Made by a program: the position numbers and the translations under genes | Shown here: piece by piece, positions 49,121 through 57,645 of the stretch | How the letters are laid out: every line of letters begins with the position of its first letter | Position numbering within the stretch: the stretch's first letter is position 1 | Notes under the pieces: generated by a model | Told to the model about the DNA's origin: nothing | What the model saw: only the letters and a program-made list of their open reading frames with translations | Databases searched by the model: none | Source: Actinoplanes ianthinogenes | Lineage (GTDB): Bacteria; Actinomycetota; Actinomycetes; Mycobacteriales; Micromonosporaceae | Direction: 5' to 3' | Length of the DNA: 64,000 bases | Assembly: GCF_018324205.1 (NCBI RefSeq) | Contig: NZ_AP023356.1 | Span: forward strand, 4,543,501-4,607,500

Positions 49121-50169
49121 TCGCCCGCCTGATGCAGCTCGTGCACGACGTGGCCGCCCGGCTGTTCCGCTGGCTGCCACGCCCGCTCGACCCGGTCCGC
49201 TCGATCAAGGCGAAGCTCTCCCTGGCGCTGGGCTTCGCCGGCGGCATCGGTCTGCTGGTCTTCCTGTGGAGCATCGACTTCTATCGGGTCGACGTCCTGT
49301 GGATCGGCATCGCAGCCGCATTGGGCCTGGTCACCCTGCAAGTGATGGCGCACGGAGCGACCATTCCGCTGCGCGAGATGACGGTCGCGGCCCGGGCGAT
49401 GGCCCGCGGCGACTACACCCGCCGGATCCGCACCCGGTCGCAGGACGAGGTGGGCGAGCTCGCCGAGGCCTTCAACCAGATGGCCGCCGACCTGGCGGCC
49501 GCGGACCGGCAGCGGCGGGAGCTGATCGCGAACGTCTCGCACGAGTTGCGTACGCCGATCACCGCCCTCCGCGGCCTGCTGGAGAACATCGTCGACGGGG
49601 TCGCCGACACCGAGCCGGAGACCATGCGCACCGCCCTGGCCCAGACCGAGCGGCTCAGCCGCCTGGTCACCGACCTGCTGGACCTGTCCCGGCTGGACGC
49701 CGGCGTGGTGCCGATGCACCGCGAGTTGATCGACGTGCCGGAGTTCCTGGACGAGGTGGTCCGCGAGGCGAAGGTGAACGCCGACGGCATCGGCCAGGAC
49801 GTGCGTTTCGAGGTCGCCGCCCCGGCGCTGGTGCTGCCCGGTGACCGGGCCCGGCTGCACCAGGTCTTCGCGAACCTGCTCGACAACGCGGCCCGGCACA
49901 GCCCGCCGTCCGGCCTGGTCACGCTGCGCGCCGAGCGCCGCGACGAGCAGGTGCTGATCGCCGTCACCGACCAGGGTGACGGCATCCCGGTGGCGGACCG
50001 GGAGCGGGTCTTCGAACGCTTCACCCGGGGTGAGCGGCCCACCGGTGGCGGCACCGGCCTGGGCCTCGCCATCGCCCGCTGGGTGGTGCAGCTCCACAAC
50101 GGAACGATCGCCGTGGTCGAGCCGACCGAGCGCCGCGGCTGCCACATCCACGTGCGCCTCCCTCTGTAG
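49117..50169 (+). CDS. Two-component sensor histidine kinase (HAMP-HisKA-HATPase)
   Basis: 350 aa from ATG 49117. Two membrane helices (LSLALGFAGGIGLLVFLWSI and VLWIGIAAALGLVTLQVM) with almost no external loop, suggesting it senses membrane state or a partner protein. HAMP region VAARAMARGDYTRRIRTRSQ, phospho-acceptor ANVSHELRTPITALRGLLEN, then N-box NLLDNAARHSPPSG, G1 DQGDGIP and G2 GGGTGLGLAIA. It pairs with the regulator just upstream. Confidence 0.94.
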   Translation: MIARLMQLVHDVAARLFRWLPRPLDPVRSIKAKLSLALGFAGGIGLLVFLWSIDFYRVDVLWIGIAAALGLVTLQVMAHGATIPLREMTVAARAMARGDYTRRIRTRSQDEVGELAEAFNQMAADLAAADRQRRELIANVSHELRTPITALRGLLENIVDGVADTEPETMRTALAQTERLSRLVTDLLDLSRLDAGVVPMHRELIDVPEFLDEVVREAKVNADGIGQDVRFEVAAPALVLPGDRARLHQVFANLLDNAARHSPPSGLVTLRAERRDEQVLIAVTDQGDGIPVADRERVFERFTRGERPTGGGTGLGLAIARWVVQLHNGTIAVVEPTERRGCHIHVRLPL

Positions 50170-50186
50170 GAAAAGGACGAATCGAC

Positions 50187-51758
50187 ATGTCCACGGCACC
50201 TCCAGCCTTCAAGCAGGTACAAATCCCTCTAAATGGGCCGCTGCACGGCCCCTGGCCGAACGTCGCTCCCTGGGGCCGCCGGATGCCCGGTCCGGCCCGA
50301 CCGGCCTCGCCGAGCACGGTCGTCGCGATCGGCGCGGCCACCGCGGTGGCCGCGCTGAGCCTGCCGCTGGGCCAGGTCGGCCTCGGCTGGCTGGTCACCG
50401 CGGTGGCCGGTGCGATCGCCCTGCTGGTGGCCCGGCCGTCGGCGAGCACGGTCCCGGCGCTGGTGCCGCCGCGCGCGGAACCGGCGCGCTGGGACCGGCC
50501 GATCTGGGCCGTCGCCACGATCGCGCTGCTCGGGGTGGGCACGTTCCGCGCCGCCGGGTGGCTGTTCGCGCTCTGCGTGGTGACCGCGACGGTCACCTTC
50601 GCCCTGGCGATCGGGGCCGGCCGGTCGATGCGGGCGGTCGCCACGACGTACCTGATAGCTCCGGTGGCCATCCTGCGGTCCGCACCCTGGCTGGTCCGCG
50701 GCATGGCGCGGATGCGCCGGCCGGGCCGCGGCCCGGCGCCGATCCGGATCGCCGGCACGCTGGCCGTCTCGGTCCTGCTGCTGGCGGTCTTCGGTCTGCT
50801 CTTCGCGTCGGCCGACCCGAAGTTCGCGAGCCTGGTCGCCAACCTGCTGCCGGACATCAGCCCGGACAGCGTGCTGCGCTGGGCCTTCATTTGCTGCTTC
50901 GTCGCGCCGGTGCTCGGCGGCGCCGCCTTCCTGCGCGCCGCCCCGCCGAACCTGACCGATCTCGATCAGACCGAGGGGCGCAAGGTGAGCCGGCTGGAAT
51001 GGGCCGTGCCGCTGGGCCTGCTGACGCTGCTGTTCGCCACATTCGTGGCGGTACGCCTGACCGTCCTGTTCGGTGGCGACCCGCACGTACGCCGCACCGC
51101 CGGCCTCACCTACGCCGAGTACGCCCGCGCCGGCTTCTGGCAGCTCTGCATCGTCACCGGCCTGACCCTGGTGGTGCTGGCCGGCGCGGCCCGCTGGGCG
51201 CCCCGCGCCTCGGCCCGCGACCGCCTGGTCCTGCGCGTCGTCCTCGGCGCCCTCACCGTGCTGACCCTCGTCATCGTCGCCTCGGCGCTGGCCCAGATGC
51301 AGGTGTACATCGACACTTACGGCCTGACCCGGCTGCGGCTGCTGGTCGCCTCCTGTGAGGTGTGGTTCGGGGTGATCCTGGTGCTGGTCCTGCTGGCCGG
51401 CGTCCGGATCCGGGCGCCGTGGCTGCCCCGCGCCGCGATCGGGGCCGGCGTGCTGGCCCTGCTCGGTCTCGCGGCGGCGAACCCGGACCTGCTGATCGCG
51501 CGTAACCAGGTGGACCGCCCGGCCGATCGGGTCGACGTCGGTTACCTGTCCGACCTGTCGCTGGACGCGGTGCCGGCGATCGAGAAGCTGGCCGACCCGC
51601 ACGACCGCACCTGCGTGCTCTACCAGCTGAGCCTGAACCGGGGCGAGGACGGCTGGCAGACCTGGAACCTGGGCCGGGCCACCGCGCTCACGGTGATCGG
51701 CGATCAACCGCGGCCGATCGACCCGGAACGCTGCGCCCGGGCGCGGTACGGCTATTGA
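50187..51758 (+). CDS. DUF4153/DUF4173 polytopic membrane protein
   Basis: 523 aa from ATG 50187, 17 bp after the kinase gene. About 11 membrane helices. The core LRWAFICCFVAPVLGGAAFL and GLTYAEYARAGFWQLCIVTG is the DUF4173 signature region. A soluble C-terminus (LSDLSLDAVPAIEKLADPHD) follows the last helix. Such proteins are often encoded beside two-component systems; function unknown. It may be the sensed partner of the nearly loop-less kinase. Confidence 0.85.
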   Translation: MSTAPPAFKQVQIPLNGPLHGPWPNVAPWGRRMPGPARPASPSTVVAIGAATAVAALSLPLGQVGLGWLVTAVAGAIALLVARPSASTVPALVPPRAEPARWDRPIWAVATIALLGVGTFRAAGWLFALCVVTATVTFALAIGAGRSMRAVATTYLIAPVAILRSAPWLVRGMARMRRPGRGPAPIRIAGTLAVSVLLLAVFGLLFASADPKFASLVANLLPDISPDSVLRWAFICCFVAPVLGGAAFLRAAPPNLTDLDQTEGRKVSRLEWAVPLGLLTLLFATFVAVRLTVLFGGDPHVRRTAGLTYAEYARAGFWQLCIVTGLTLVVLAGAARWAPRASARDRLVLRVVLGALTVLTLVIVASALAQMQVYIDTYGLTRLRLLVASCEVWFGVILVLVLLAGVRIRAPWLPRAAIGAGVLALLGLAAANPDLLIARNQVDRPADRVDVGYLSDLSLDAVPAIEKLADPHDRTCVLYQLSLNRGEDGWQTWNLGRATALTVIGDQPRPIDPERCARARYGY

Positions 51759-51789
51759 CATTCCGCCGGGGGCGGCAAGACTGCCGGAC

Positions 51790-52173
51790 ATGGCCGACAC
51801 ACCGCCGCCCCCGCGCACCCGGGTGGTGCTGGGCGACGCCACGGCCCGCCGCCGGCCCGCCGAACCGGTGCGCACCGACCTGACCGAGCAGACCCCGGTC
51901 GGCGAGGCCCTGGTGAAAGGCCTGGTCCGGGCTCAGCTGGCGCTGGCCCTGCGCCTCTCGCTGGTGGTGGTGGCCGGGCTGGGCGCGCTGCCGCTGCTGT
52001 TCGCGGTGGCGCCCGCGGTGGGCGGGCTCAAGGTGTTCGGGATGAACCTGCCCTGGGTGCTGCTCGGCGTGCTCTCCTTCCCGTTCCTGGTCCTGGTCGG
52101 CGCGGCGTACGTGCACTGGGCCGAACGCAACGAGCAGGACTTCACCGCCGTGATCCGTAGGCCGGACCGGTGA
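51790..52173 (+). CDS. Small membrane companion of SSS symporter
   Basis: 127 aa from ATG 51790. Two helices (ALRLSLVVVAGLGALPLLFA and LPWVLLGVLSFPFLVLVGAA) and a short basic tail. It has the position and topology of the DUF485/YjcH companions of acetate symporters but not their sequence. A TTGACA at 51756-51761 may be a -35. Its 3' end has been duplicated, separating it from the symporter start. Confidence 0.75.
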   Translation: MADTPPPPRTRVVLGDATARRRPAEPVRTDLTEQTPVGEALVKGLVRAQLALALRLSLVVVAGLGALPLLFAVAPAVGGLKVFGMNLPWVLLGVLSFPFLVLVGAAYVHWAERNEQDFTAVIRRPDR

Positions 52174-52206
52174 ACCCCGTGATCCGTAGGCCGGACCGGT
52201 GAACCC
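52149..52206 (+). repeat. Perfect 29-bp tandem duplication at a stop/start junction
   Basis: 52149-52177 and 52178-52206 are identical (unit begins CGTGATCCGTAGGCC and ends GGTGAACCC). Each copy carries the end of the companion gene and the GTGA overlap with the symporter start. Before duplication the two genes overlapped by four bases; they are now separated by 25 bp. Confidence 0.9.
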
Positions 52207-53824
52207 CTACCTCGTCCCGGGCCTGGTCATCGTCGTCCTGATCACCGTCGCCATCGGCGCGTACGGCCTGCGTTTCGCCCGCACCACCTCGGATTTCCTG
52301 GTCGCCTCGCGCAGCGTCAGTCCATCCTGGAACGCCGCGGCGATCAGTGGCGAGTACCTCTCCGCCGCCTCGTTCCTGGGCGTGGCCGGACTGATCCTGC
52401 GGTACGGCGTCGAGGTCCTCTGGTACCCGGTCGGTTTCGCCGCCGGCTACCTGGCCCTGCTGCTGTTCGTGGCCGCCCCGCTGCGCCGCTCGGGCGCGTT
52501 CACCCTGCCCGACTTCTGCGAGGTCCGGCTGCACTCCACCCACCTGCGCCGGCTGGCCACCGCGTTCGTGCTGTTCATCGGCTGTCTCTATCTGCTGCCG
52601 CAGTTGCAGGGCGCGGGCCTGACGTTCGCCACGGTCACCGGCGGCTCGTACGCCTGGGGCGCCCTGCTGATCGGCGTGGTGGTGACCGCGAACGTGGCGT
52701 TCGGCGGGATGCGCGCGATCACCTTCGTGCAGGCGTTCCAGTACTGGCTGAAGTTGACGGCGCTGGCCGTACCGATAATTTTCTTGATCTTTCAATGGCA
52801 GTCGGACGGCCGGCCCGCGGTGACGCCGGCGGCCGGCGCGGTGTTCCCGGCGGCGACGAGCGTGGTGATCCAGCAGGACGCGGTGCTGGACGGGGTCGGC
52901 CCGGTGAGCGCCGGGCAGACGCTGCGATTCCAGGCCGGTGACCCGGTGCCGAGGGTGGACACGGTCGACGCCCGGTTCGGCGCCGACTGGCTGCGCCCGG
53001 GTGGCGAGTCCGGGCTGTTCGGGACGTACTCGCTGATCCTGGCGACGTTCCTGGGCACGATGGGGCTGCCGCACGTGCTGGTGCGGTTCTACACGAATCC
53101 GGACGGAGCGTCGGCCCGGCGCACCACGCTCGTCGTGCTGGCGATGGTCGGCCTGTTCTATCTGTTGCCGACGCTCTACGGCGTGCTCGGCCGGATCTAC
53201 ACGCCGCAGCTGCTGATGACCGGGCGGACCGACGCGGTGGTGCTGCTGCTGCCGGAGGCGGCGCTCGGTGGCGGGCACCTGGGCCGCTTGCTCGGCGCGC
53301 TGGTCACCGCGGGCGCCCTGGCGGCGTTCCTGTCCACCTCCTCGGGGCTGCTGACCAGCGTCGCCGGGGTGATCTTCACGGACGTGCTGCGGCCGGGGCG
53401 GCCCGGGACGGTGCGCGACTTCCGGCTGGCCACGGTGCTGGCGGCAGTCGTACCGATCACGATGTCGCTGTTCCTGTCCGGAATGGACGTCTCCCGGGTG
53501 GTCGGGCTGGCCTTCGCGGTGGCGGCGTCGAGCTTCTGCCCGCTGCTGGTGCTGGGGATCTGGTGGCGGCGGCTGACCGACGCCGGAGCGATCGCCGGGA
53601 TCCTGGTCGGCGGCGGGGCCGCGGTGGTGGCGGTGTTCGTCACGGTGTTCGGCGCCGAGCTGCCGAGCGGGATCGCCGAGTTCGTCGGGCAGCCGGCCGC
53701 CTGGACCGTGCCGCTGGCGTTCCTGGTGATGGTCACCGTCTCGCTGCTGACCAGCCGCCGCGTGCCGCCGGAGATCGGCGCGACCATGCTGCGGCTGCAC
53801 GCGCCCGAGTCGCTGCGGAATTAA
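52199..53824 (+). CDS. Sodium:solute symporter, acetate/monocarboxylate type (copy 1)
   Basis: 541 aa from GTG 52199; the equivalent GTG of the first repeat copy (52170) meets a stop after ten codons. About 13 membrane helices of the SSS fold: SGEYLSAASFLGVAGLILRY, RRSGAFTLPDFCEVRL, TMGLPHVLVRFYTNPDG and AAFLSTSSGLLTSVAGVIFT (sodium-site Ser/Thr). It resembles the cation/acetate symporter ActP and is paralogous to the symporter at 59.6 kb. It probably takes up a short carboxylate with sodium, and could be under the LytS/LytTR pair upstream. Confidence 0.92.
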   Translation: MNPYLVPGLVIVVLITVAIGAYGLRFARTTSDFLVASRSVSPSWNAAAISGEYLSAASFLGVAGLILRYGVEVLWYPVGFAAGYLALLLFVAAPLRRSGAFTLPDFCEVRLHSTHLRRLATAFVLFIGCLYLLPQLQGAGLTFATVTGGSYAWGALLIGVVVTANVAFGGMRAITFVQAFQYWLKLTALAVPIIFLIFQWQSDGRPAVTPAAGAVFPAATSVVIQQDAVLDGVGPVSAGQTLRFQAGDPVPRVDTVDARFGADWLRPGGESGLFGTYSLILATFLGTMGLPHVLVRFYTNPDGASARRTTLVVLAMVGLFYLLPTLYGVLGRIYTPQLLMTGRTDAVVLLLPEAALGGGHLGRLLGALVTAGALAAFLSTSSGLLTSVAGVIFTDVLRPGRPGTVRDFRLATVLAAVVPITMSLFLSGMDVSRVVGLAFAVAASSFCPLLVLGIWWRRLTDAGAIAGILVGGGAAVVAVFVTVFGAELPSGIAEFVGQPAAWTVPLAFLVMVTVSLLTSRRVPPEIGATMLRLHAPESLRN

Positions 53825-53836
53825 GGATCTTTAAGG
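53821..53836 (+). promoter_or_regulatory. AT-rich dyad before the DPBB secreted protein
   Basis: TTAAGG-AT-CTTTAA-GG overlaps the symporter stop and lies 45 bp before the ATG at 53881. It matches the TTAAAG-AAG-CTTTAA-GG element at 13119-13135. Confidence 0.45.
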
Positions 53837-53880
53837 TACGACTCCCGGCCCGGCCCGGACGCACCCACGTAGTGACGGGC

Positions 53881-54561
53881 ATGAGGAGATACCGCCGGAA
53901 CGCTGACCAGGGACTCACCGGACGCAATCGCAAGATCGCGGTCGGCCTCGCGATCGCGGCCCTGGCCGGCGGCGCGCTGGCCGTCGGCACCGGGATGAGC
54001 AACGCGGCCACCACCTGCGACGGCCTGGACCGGTCGCTGCGCGAGACGGTCGCCTTCATGGCCGACCAGCGAGCCCATCGCACCGCGCAGACCGACGCCG
54101 TGCTGGCGAACCGGCAGGCCGTGGTCGACCTGATCAACCTGCAGCGCCGGGAGGCGGGCTGCACCGCGAACATCGCCGCCCCGGCGGCGCCGACCAAGGC
54201 ACCGACGAAGGCGCCGACCAAAGCCCCGGCCACAACGCCGACGAAAGCCCCGGCCGTGACCGCGCCGACCAAGGCGCCGGCGACGACCGCTCCCGCCACC
54301 GGGACCGGCGCCGGTGAGGTCGTCTGCAAGGGCTCGACCGTGACGCTGTCCGGCGAGGCCGGCGCACCGTTCGCCTCCAGCGGCACGTTCCCGGTCGGCA
54401 CCCGGCTCAAGGTCACGAACCTGGACAACAACAAGAGCGTCACGGTGACCGTGCAGACCACCTCGGGCAGTTGCGTGCTGCTCAACAACGCCGCGTTCGA
54501 GCTGGTGCGCGAGCCGGGCAAATTCCTGATCCGCCGGGCGGTGATCGAGCGCGTGGGGTGA
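53881..54561 (+). CDS. Secreted RlpA-like double-psi beta-barrel protein
   Basis: 226 aa from ATG 53881. The signal peptide (KIAVGLAIAALAGGALAVGT, then GMSNAAT) is almost the same as that of the duplicated-domain protein at 12-13 kb. A helical segment with a Cys at each end follows (TCDGLDRSLRETVAFMADQR to REAGCTAN), then a Lys-Ala-Pro-Thr linker with repeated PTKAP. The C-terminal 85 residues (ASSGTFPVGTRLKVTNLDNN, SGSCVLLNNAAFELVREPGK) form an RlpA/expansin-type barrel. It may bind cell-wall glycans. A strong terminator follows. Confidence 0.8.
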   Translation: MRRYRRNADQGLTGRNRKIAVGLAIAALAGGALAVGTGMSNAATTCDGLDRSLRETVAFMADQRAHRTAQTDAVLANRQAVVDLINLQRREAGCTANIAAPAAPTKAPTKAPTKAPATTPTKAPAVTAPTKAPATTAPATGTGAGEVVCKGSTVTLSGEAGAPFASSGTFPVGTRLKVTNLDNNKSVTVTVQTTSGSCVLLNNAAFELVREPGKFLIRRAVIERVG

Positions 54562-54567
54562 TCCGGT

Positions 54568-54612
54568 CCCGGGTGTTCCGCGATTCCCCCGTTTCGCCGC
54601 GGAACACCCGGG
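54568..54612 (+). terminator. 15-bp-stem terminator
   Basis: CCCGGGTGTTCCGCG (54568-54582) pairs perfectly with CGCGGAACACCCGGG (54598-54612). It starts six bases after the DPBB gene stop. Confidence 0.8.
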
Positions 54613-54947
54613 CCCGTTCGGGCACCGGTAAATGACAACCGGTATTTCTCTGACGCAGCAAAGAACTCGTGACGCAACCCCTGCTTCACATCGCGAGATT
54701 CCCGCTGATCGCGCAGATCTTGCGCCGATCGACGTCGATTGAGCAAGCCGAAACAGAAGGCTGTGATCAGCGCGACAGCGCGTCGAAAATGTCAATTAAC
54801 TGAACTTATCGTGGCTACTTTTCTCCATTGTGGAAATTGCCGGATTCGGCCGAACCGGCAGGCCGTTCTGCCCGGACCGCCGCAACGTGTCGCCGCCCGG
54901 GTGTTCCGGCTGGTCGCGGCCCGGATGCCCGGCTAGGTTGCTTAGAC
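54613..54947. other. Intergenic stretch with leaderless -10 for the ABC genes
   Basis: No gene seen. The DNA is AT-richer than its surroundings (54620-54830). TGCCGG/CCGGCA with an inner TTCGGCCGAA palindrome forms a hairpin at about 54839-54862. TAGGTT at 54934-54939, eight bases before the ATG at 54948, fits a leaderless -10. Confidence 0.5.
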
Positions 54948-55727
54948 ATGACGGTGCCGGCACAACGCACGGGCGAGCCGGTCGCGGCGATGTCGTTGCG
55001 CGGGCTGGTCAAACACTTCGACACGAAACTCGCGGTCGCCGGGGTCAGCCTGGACGTGCCCGCCGGGTCCTTCTACGGCCTGCTCGGCCCCAACGGGGCC
55101 GGCAAGACCACCACCCTCTCGATGGCCGTCGGCCTGTTGCGGCCCGATGCGGGCCAGGCATTCCTGCTCGGGTACGACGTGTGGCACGCCCCGGTCCAGG
55201 CCAAGTCCCTGGTCGGTGTCCTGCCCGACGGCGCCCGGCTGTTCGACCGGCTGAGCGGCCCGGAGCTGCTGGCCTATCACGGCCTGCTGCGCGGCATGCC
55301 GGCCGCCGTGGTCGACCAGCGCGCCCGTGACCTGCTCGACGTCCTCGACCTCGGCGCCGACAACCGCACCCTGGTGATCGACTACTCGGCCGGGATGAAA
55401 AAGAAGATCGGCCTGGCCTGCGCGCTGCTGCACGCCCCGCGGCTGCTGGTGCTGGACGAGCCGTTCGAGGCGGTGGACCCGGTCGCGGCCGCGCTGATCC
55501 GCGACATCCTCCAGCGCTACGTGGCCGGTGGCGGCACCGTGGTCTTCTCCAGTCACGTGCTGGAGGTGGTCGAGCGGCTCTGCTCGCACGTCGCGATCAT
55601 GTCGGACGGGGTGCTCCGGATGCACGGCACGCTCGACACGGTCCGCGCCGGCCGCCCGCTCCAGGACGTGTTCGTACAGGTGGTCGGCGGCCGGGTGGCC
55701 ACCGGCTCGGAGCTGGCATGGCTCTGA
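54948..55727 (+). CDS. ABC transporter ATP-binding protein
   Basis: 259 aa from ATG 54948. Walker A GLLGPNGAGKTTTLSMAVGL, signature region IDYSAGMKKKIGLACALLHA (YSAGM instead of the usual LSGGQ), Walker B RLLVLDEPFEAVDP, and switch His in VVFSSHVLEVVERL. This is the ABC-2 exporter type. Its 3' end overlaps the permease gene by ten bases. The substrate is unknown. Confidence 0.94.
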   Translation: MTVPAQRTGEPVAAMSLRGLVKHFDTKLAVAGVSLDVPAGSFYGLLGPNGAGKTTTLSMAVGLLRPDAGQAFLLGYDVWHAPVQAKSLVGVLPDGARLFDRLSGPELLAYHGLLRGMPAAVVDQRARDLLDVLDLGADNRTLVIDYSAGMKKKIGLACALLHAPRLLVLDEPFEAVDPVAAALIRDILQRYVAGGGTVVFSSHVLEVVERLCSHVAIMSDGVLRMHGTLDTVRAGRPLQDVFVQVVGGRVATGSELAWL

Positions 55728-57322
55728 CCGGCGGGCCGGGCGTCTGGCCGTTCGTCCGGCTCAAGCTCCGGCTCACCGCGAACGGGCTGCGCGGCCGCCC
55801 GGCCCGGGTCGCCCTCTTCCTGACCGGCGCGGGTGCCGCCACCCTGCTGGCCGTGCTCGGCTACTCGGTGTTCGCGCTGCCCGGGATGCTGCACGACGAG
55901 CGCGCCGCGGGCATGCTGCTGCCGTTCGGCGGGGCGCTGCTGATGCTCGGCTGGCTCTTCCTGCCGCTGCTGTTCTTCGGGGTGGACGAGACGCTGGACC
56001 CGGCCCGCTTCGCGCTGCTGCCGCTGCGCCGGCGCACGCTGATCGCCGGACTGGGCGCGTCCGCGCTGGTCGGCCTGCCGGCGCTGGCCACCTTCGCGGC
56101 CACCACCGGGATGGTCTACACCGCGGCCCGGCTGGGCGGACCGGCGGCCGGGGTGGCCGAGGCGTCCGGGGTGCTCGGCGGGCTGCTGCTCTGTGTGCTG
56201 CTGAGCCGGGCGGTGACCAGCGCGTTCGCCACCGCGCTGCGGTCGCGCCGGGCCCGGGACCTGGCCACCATCCTGCTGGCCGTGGTGGCCGCCTCGGTCG
56301 GGCCGGCGCAGTTGCTCCTGCTCGGGCTGGTGGACCGCGCAAACTGGGACAACGTCGCGGCGATCGCGGAGGTCAGCGGGTGGACGCCGCTCGGGGCGCC
56401 GTACTCGATGGGCTTGGACGTCGCGGCGGGGCGGGCGTGGGTCGTACCGATAAAGGTCTTGATCGTCCTGGTCGCCGCGGGCGGCCTGGTCCTCTGGTGG
56501 CGCGGCACCCTGGAGCAGGCGATGGCCGGCACGTCGGTCTCCGGTGGCCGGCGGGTCGCGCGCGGCCGGGCGGACGGCCGCGGACCGGTCGACCAGCTGA
56601 TGTTCCGATGGTGGCCGCGGACCCGGTTCGGCGCGCTGGTGGCCCGCGAGACCCGGTACTGGTGGCGGGAGAACCGGCGGCGGGCCGGCCTGGTCGCGCT
56701 GACCATGGCCGGGCTGTTCCTGCCGCTGTCGTCGATGCTCGGGCCGGACCTCGGACTGGCCGGCGGGATGGCCTTCATGGTCGGCGCGGTCGCCCCGGTC
56801 GCGCTAGCCAACCAGTTCGGGTACGACGGCAGCGCGTACGCCACCAACCTGGCGATCGGGGTGCCCGGCCGCCTCGAAGTGCACTCCCGGGCCGCGGCGC
56901 ACGCCCTGGTCACGGTCCCGCTGCTGATCCTGGTCGCGGTGGTGGCCGGGCTGCTCGCCGACGATCCGGCGCAGATCCCGGCGCGGCTCGGCACGCTGTT
57001 CGCGGTCTACGGCACCGGCCTCGCCGTGCTGCTGCCGATCTCGGTACGCGCCGCCTACGCCCTGCCCGAGTCGACCGGCCCGTTCGCCGTCTCCTCCGGC
57101 GGCGGACTGGCCAAGGGCCTGCCGAGCGTCGCCGGAATGGTGGGCGGAATCGTCGGTGCGCTGCCGGTCGTGCTGGCCGGATATCTGCTCGGCCCGGCCT
57201 GGACCTGGGCCGGATTCCCGATCGGTCTGGGTTACGGAACAGCGACGTATCTGGTCGGTTCCGGAATTGCGGGAGATTGGCTGGACCGCCGGATGCCGGA
57301 AGTGCTCAGCGCAGTTTCGTGA
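55718..57322 (+). CDS. ABC-2 type transporter permease
   Basis: 534 aa from ATG 55718. About 12 membrane segments, typical of actinomycete exporter permeases with an internally repeated half (VARETRYWWRENRRRAGLVA starts the second half). NQFGYDGSAYATNLAIGVPG is a conserved loop of this group. It works with the ATPase upstream. The last 17 bases overlap the convergent small gene. Confidence 0.88.
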   Translation: MALTGGPGVWPFVRLKLRLTANGLRGRPARVALFLTGAGAATLLAVLGYSVFALPGMLHDERAAGMLLPFGGALLMLGWLFLPLLFFGVDETLDPARFALLPLRRRTLIAGLGASALVGLPALATFAATTGMVYTAARLGGPAAGVAEASGVLGGLLLCVLLSRAVTSAFATALRSRRARDLATILLAVVAASVGPAQLLLLGLVDRANWDNVAAIAEVSGWTPLGAPYSMGLDVAAGRAWVVPIKVLIVLVAAGGLVLWWRGTLEQAMAGTSVSGGRRVARGRADGRGPVDQLMFRWWPRTRFGALVARETRYWWRENRRRAGLVALTMAGLFLPLSSMLGPDLGLAGGMAFMVGAVAPVALANQFGYDGSAYATNLAIGVPGRLEVHSRAAAHALVTVPLLILVAVVAGLLADDPAQIPARLGTLFAVYGTGLAVLLPISVRAAYALPESTGPFAVSSGGGLAKGLPSVAGMVGGIVGALPVVLAGYLLGPAWTWAGFPIGLGYGTATYLVGSGIAGDWLDRRMPEVLSAVS

Positions 57323-57533
57323 GGCCGTCCCGGCGCACGAATATCAACCGCCGTTCGGTGGCATCGCCGGTCGGCCCGAGCACATATCCGTCGATCCACA
57401 ACCAACCGGCATAGGTCTGCCGCTGATCGACGCGAATCACCCGGAACGTCAACGCCCGATCGCCCGCGAACTGGACGCTCGCGGCACCACCGACGTGCAG
57501 CACGTCGCCCGCGCGCGGCAAGTCGTCGGTCAT
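57306..57533 (-). CDS. Small beta-rich protein A beside GntR regulator
   Basis: 75 aa from ATG 57533 (a GTG at 57539 is also possible). The core ASVQFAGDRALTFRVIRVDQ, AGWLWIDGYVLGPTGDATER and RLIFVRRDGLTKL is matched by ASVQFSGDRALTFRIIRIDP, DGWIWLDGYVVGPAGNALQR and RRIFVRQDGL in the gene at 58292-58570. Conservation between the copies shows it is a real gene. The composition suggests an SH3-like barrel. A perfect GntR-type operator lies 18 bp upstream of its start. Function unknown. Confidence 0.75.
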   Translation of the reverse strand: MTDDLPRAGDVLHVGGAASVQFAGDRALTFRVIRVDQRQTYAGWLWIDGYVLGPTGDATERRLIFVRRDGLTKLR

Positions 57534-57550
57534 TCGCACCCCCCGACGAC

Positions 57551-57569
57551 ATTACACAAAATGTGTAAT
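57551..57569. promoter_or_regulatory. GntR-type operator palindrome
   Basis: ATTACACA-AAA-TGTGTAAT, perfect 8-bp arms, between the leftward small gene and the rightward GntR gene. The GTGTAAT half-site is the kind bound by HutC-subfamily GntR regulators. Confidence 0.65.
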
Positions 57570-57645
57570 CAGATGACAGCCCGGCGATTGTCCACTTTCG
57601 AGGGTTGATGAGGCATGATCCTTTCTCGGTTGAAGGGAGTTGCCC

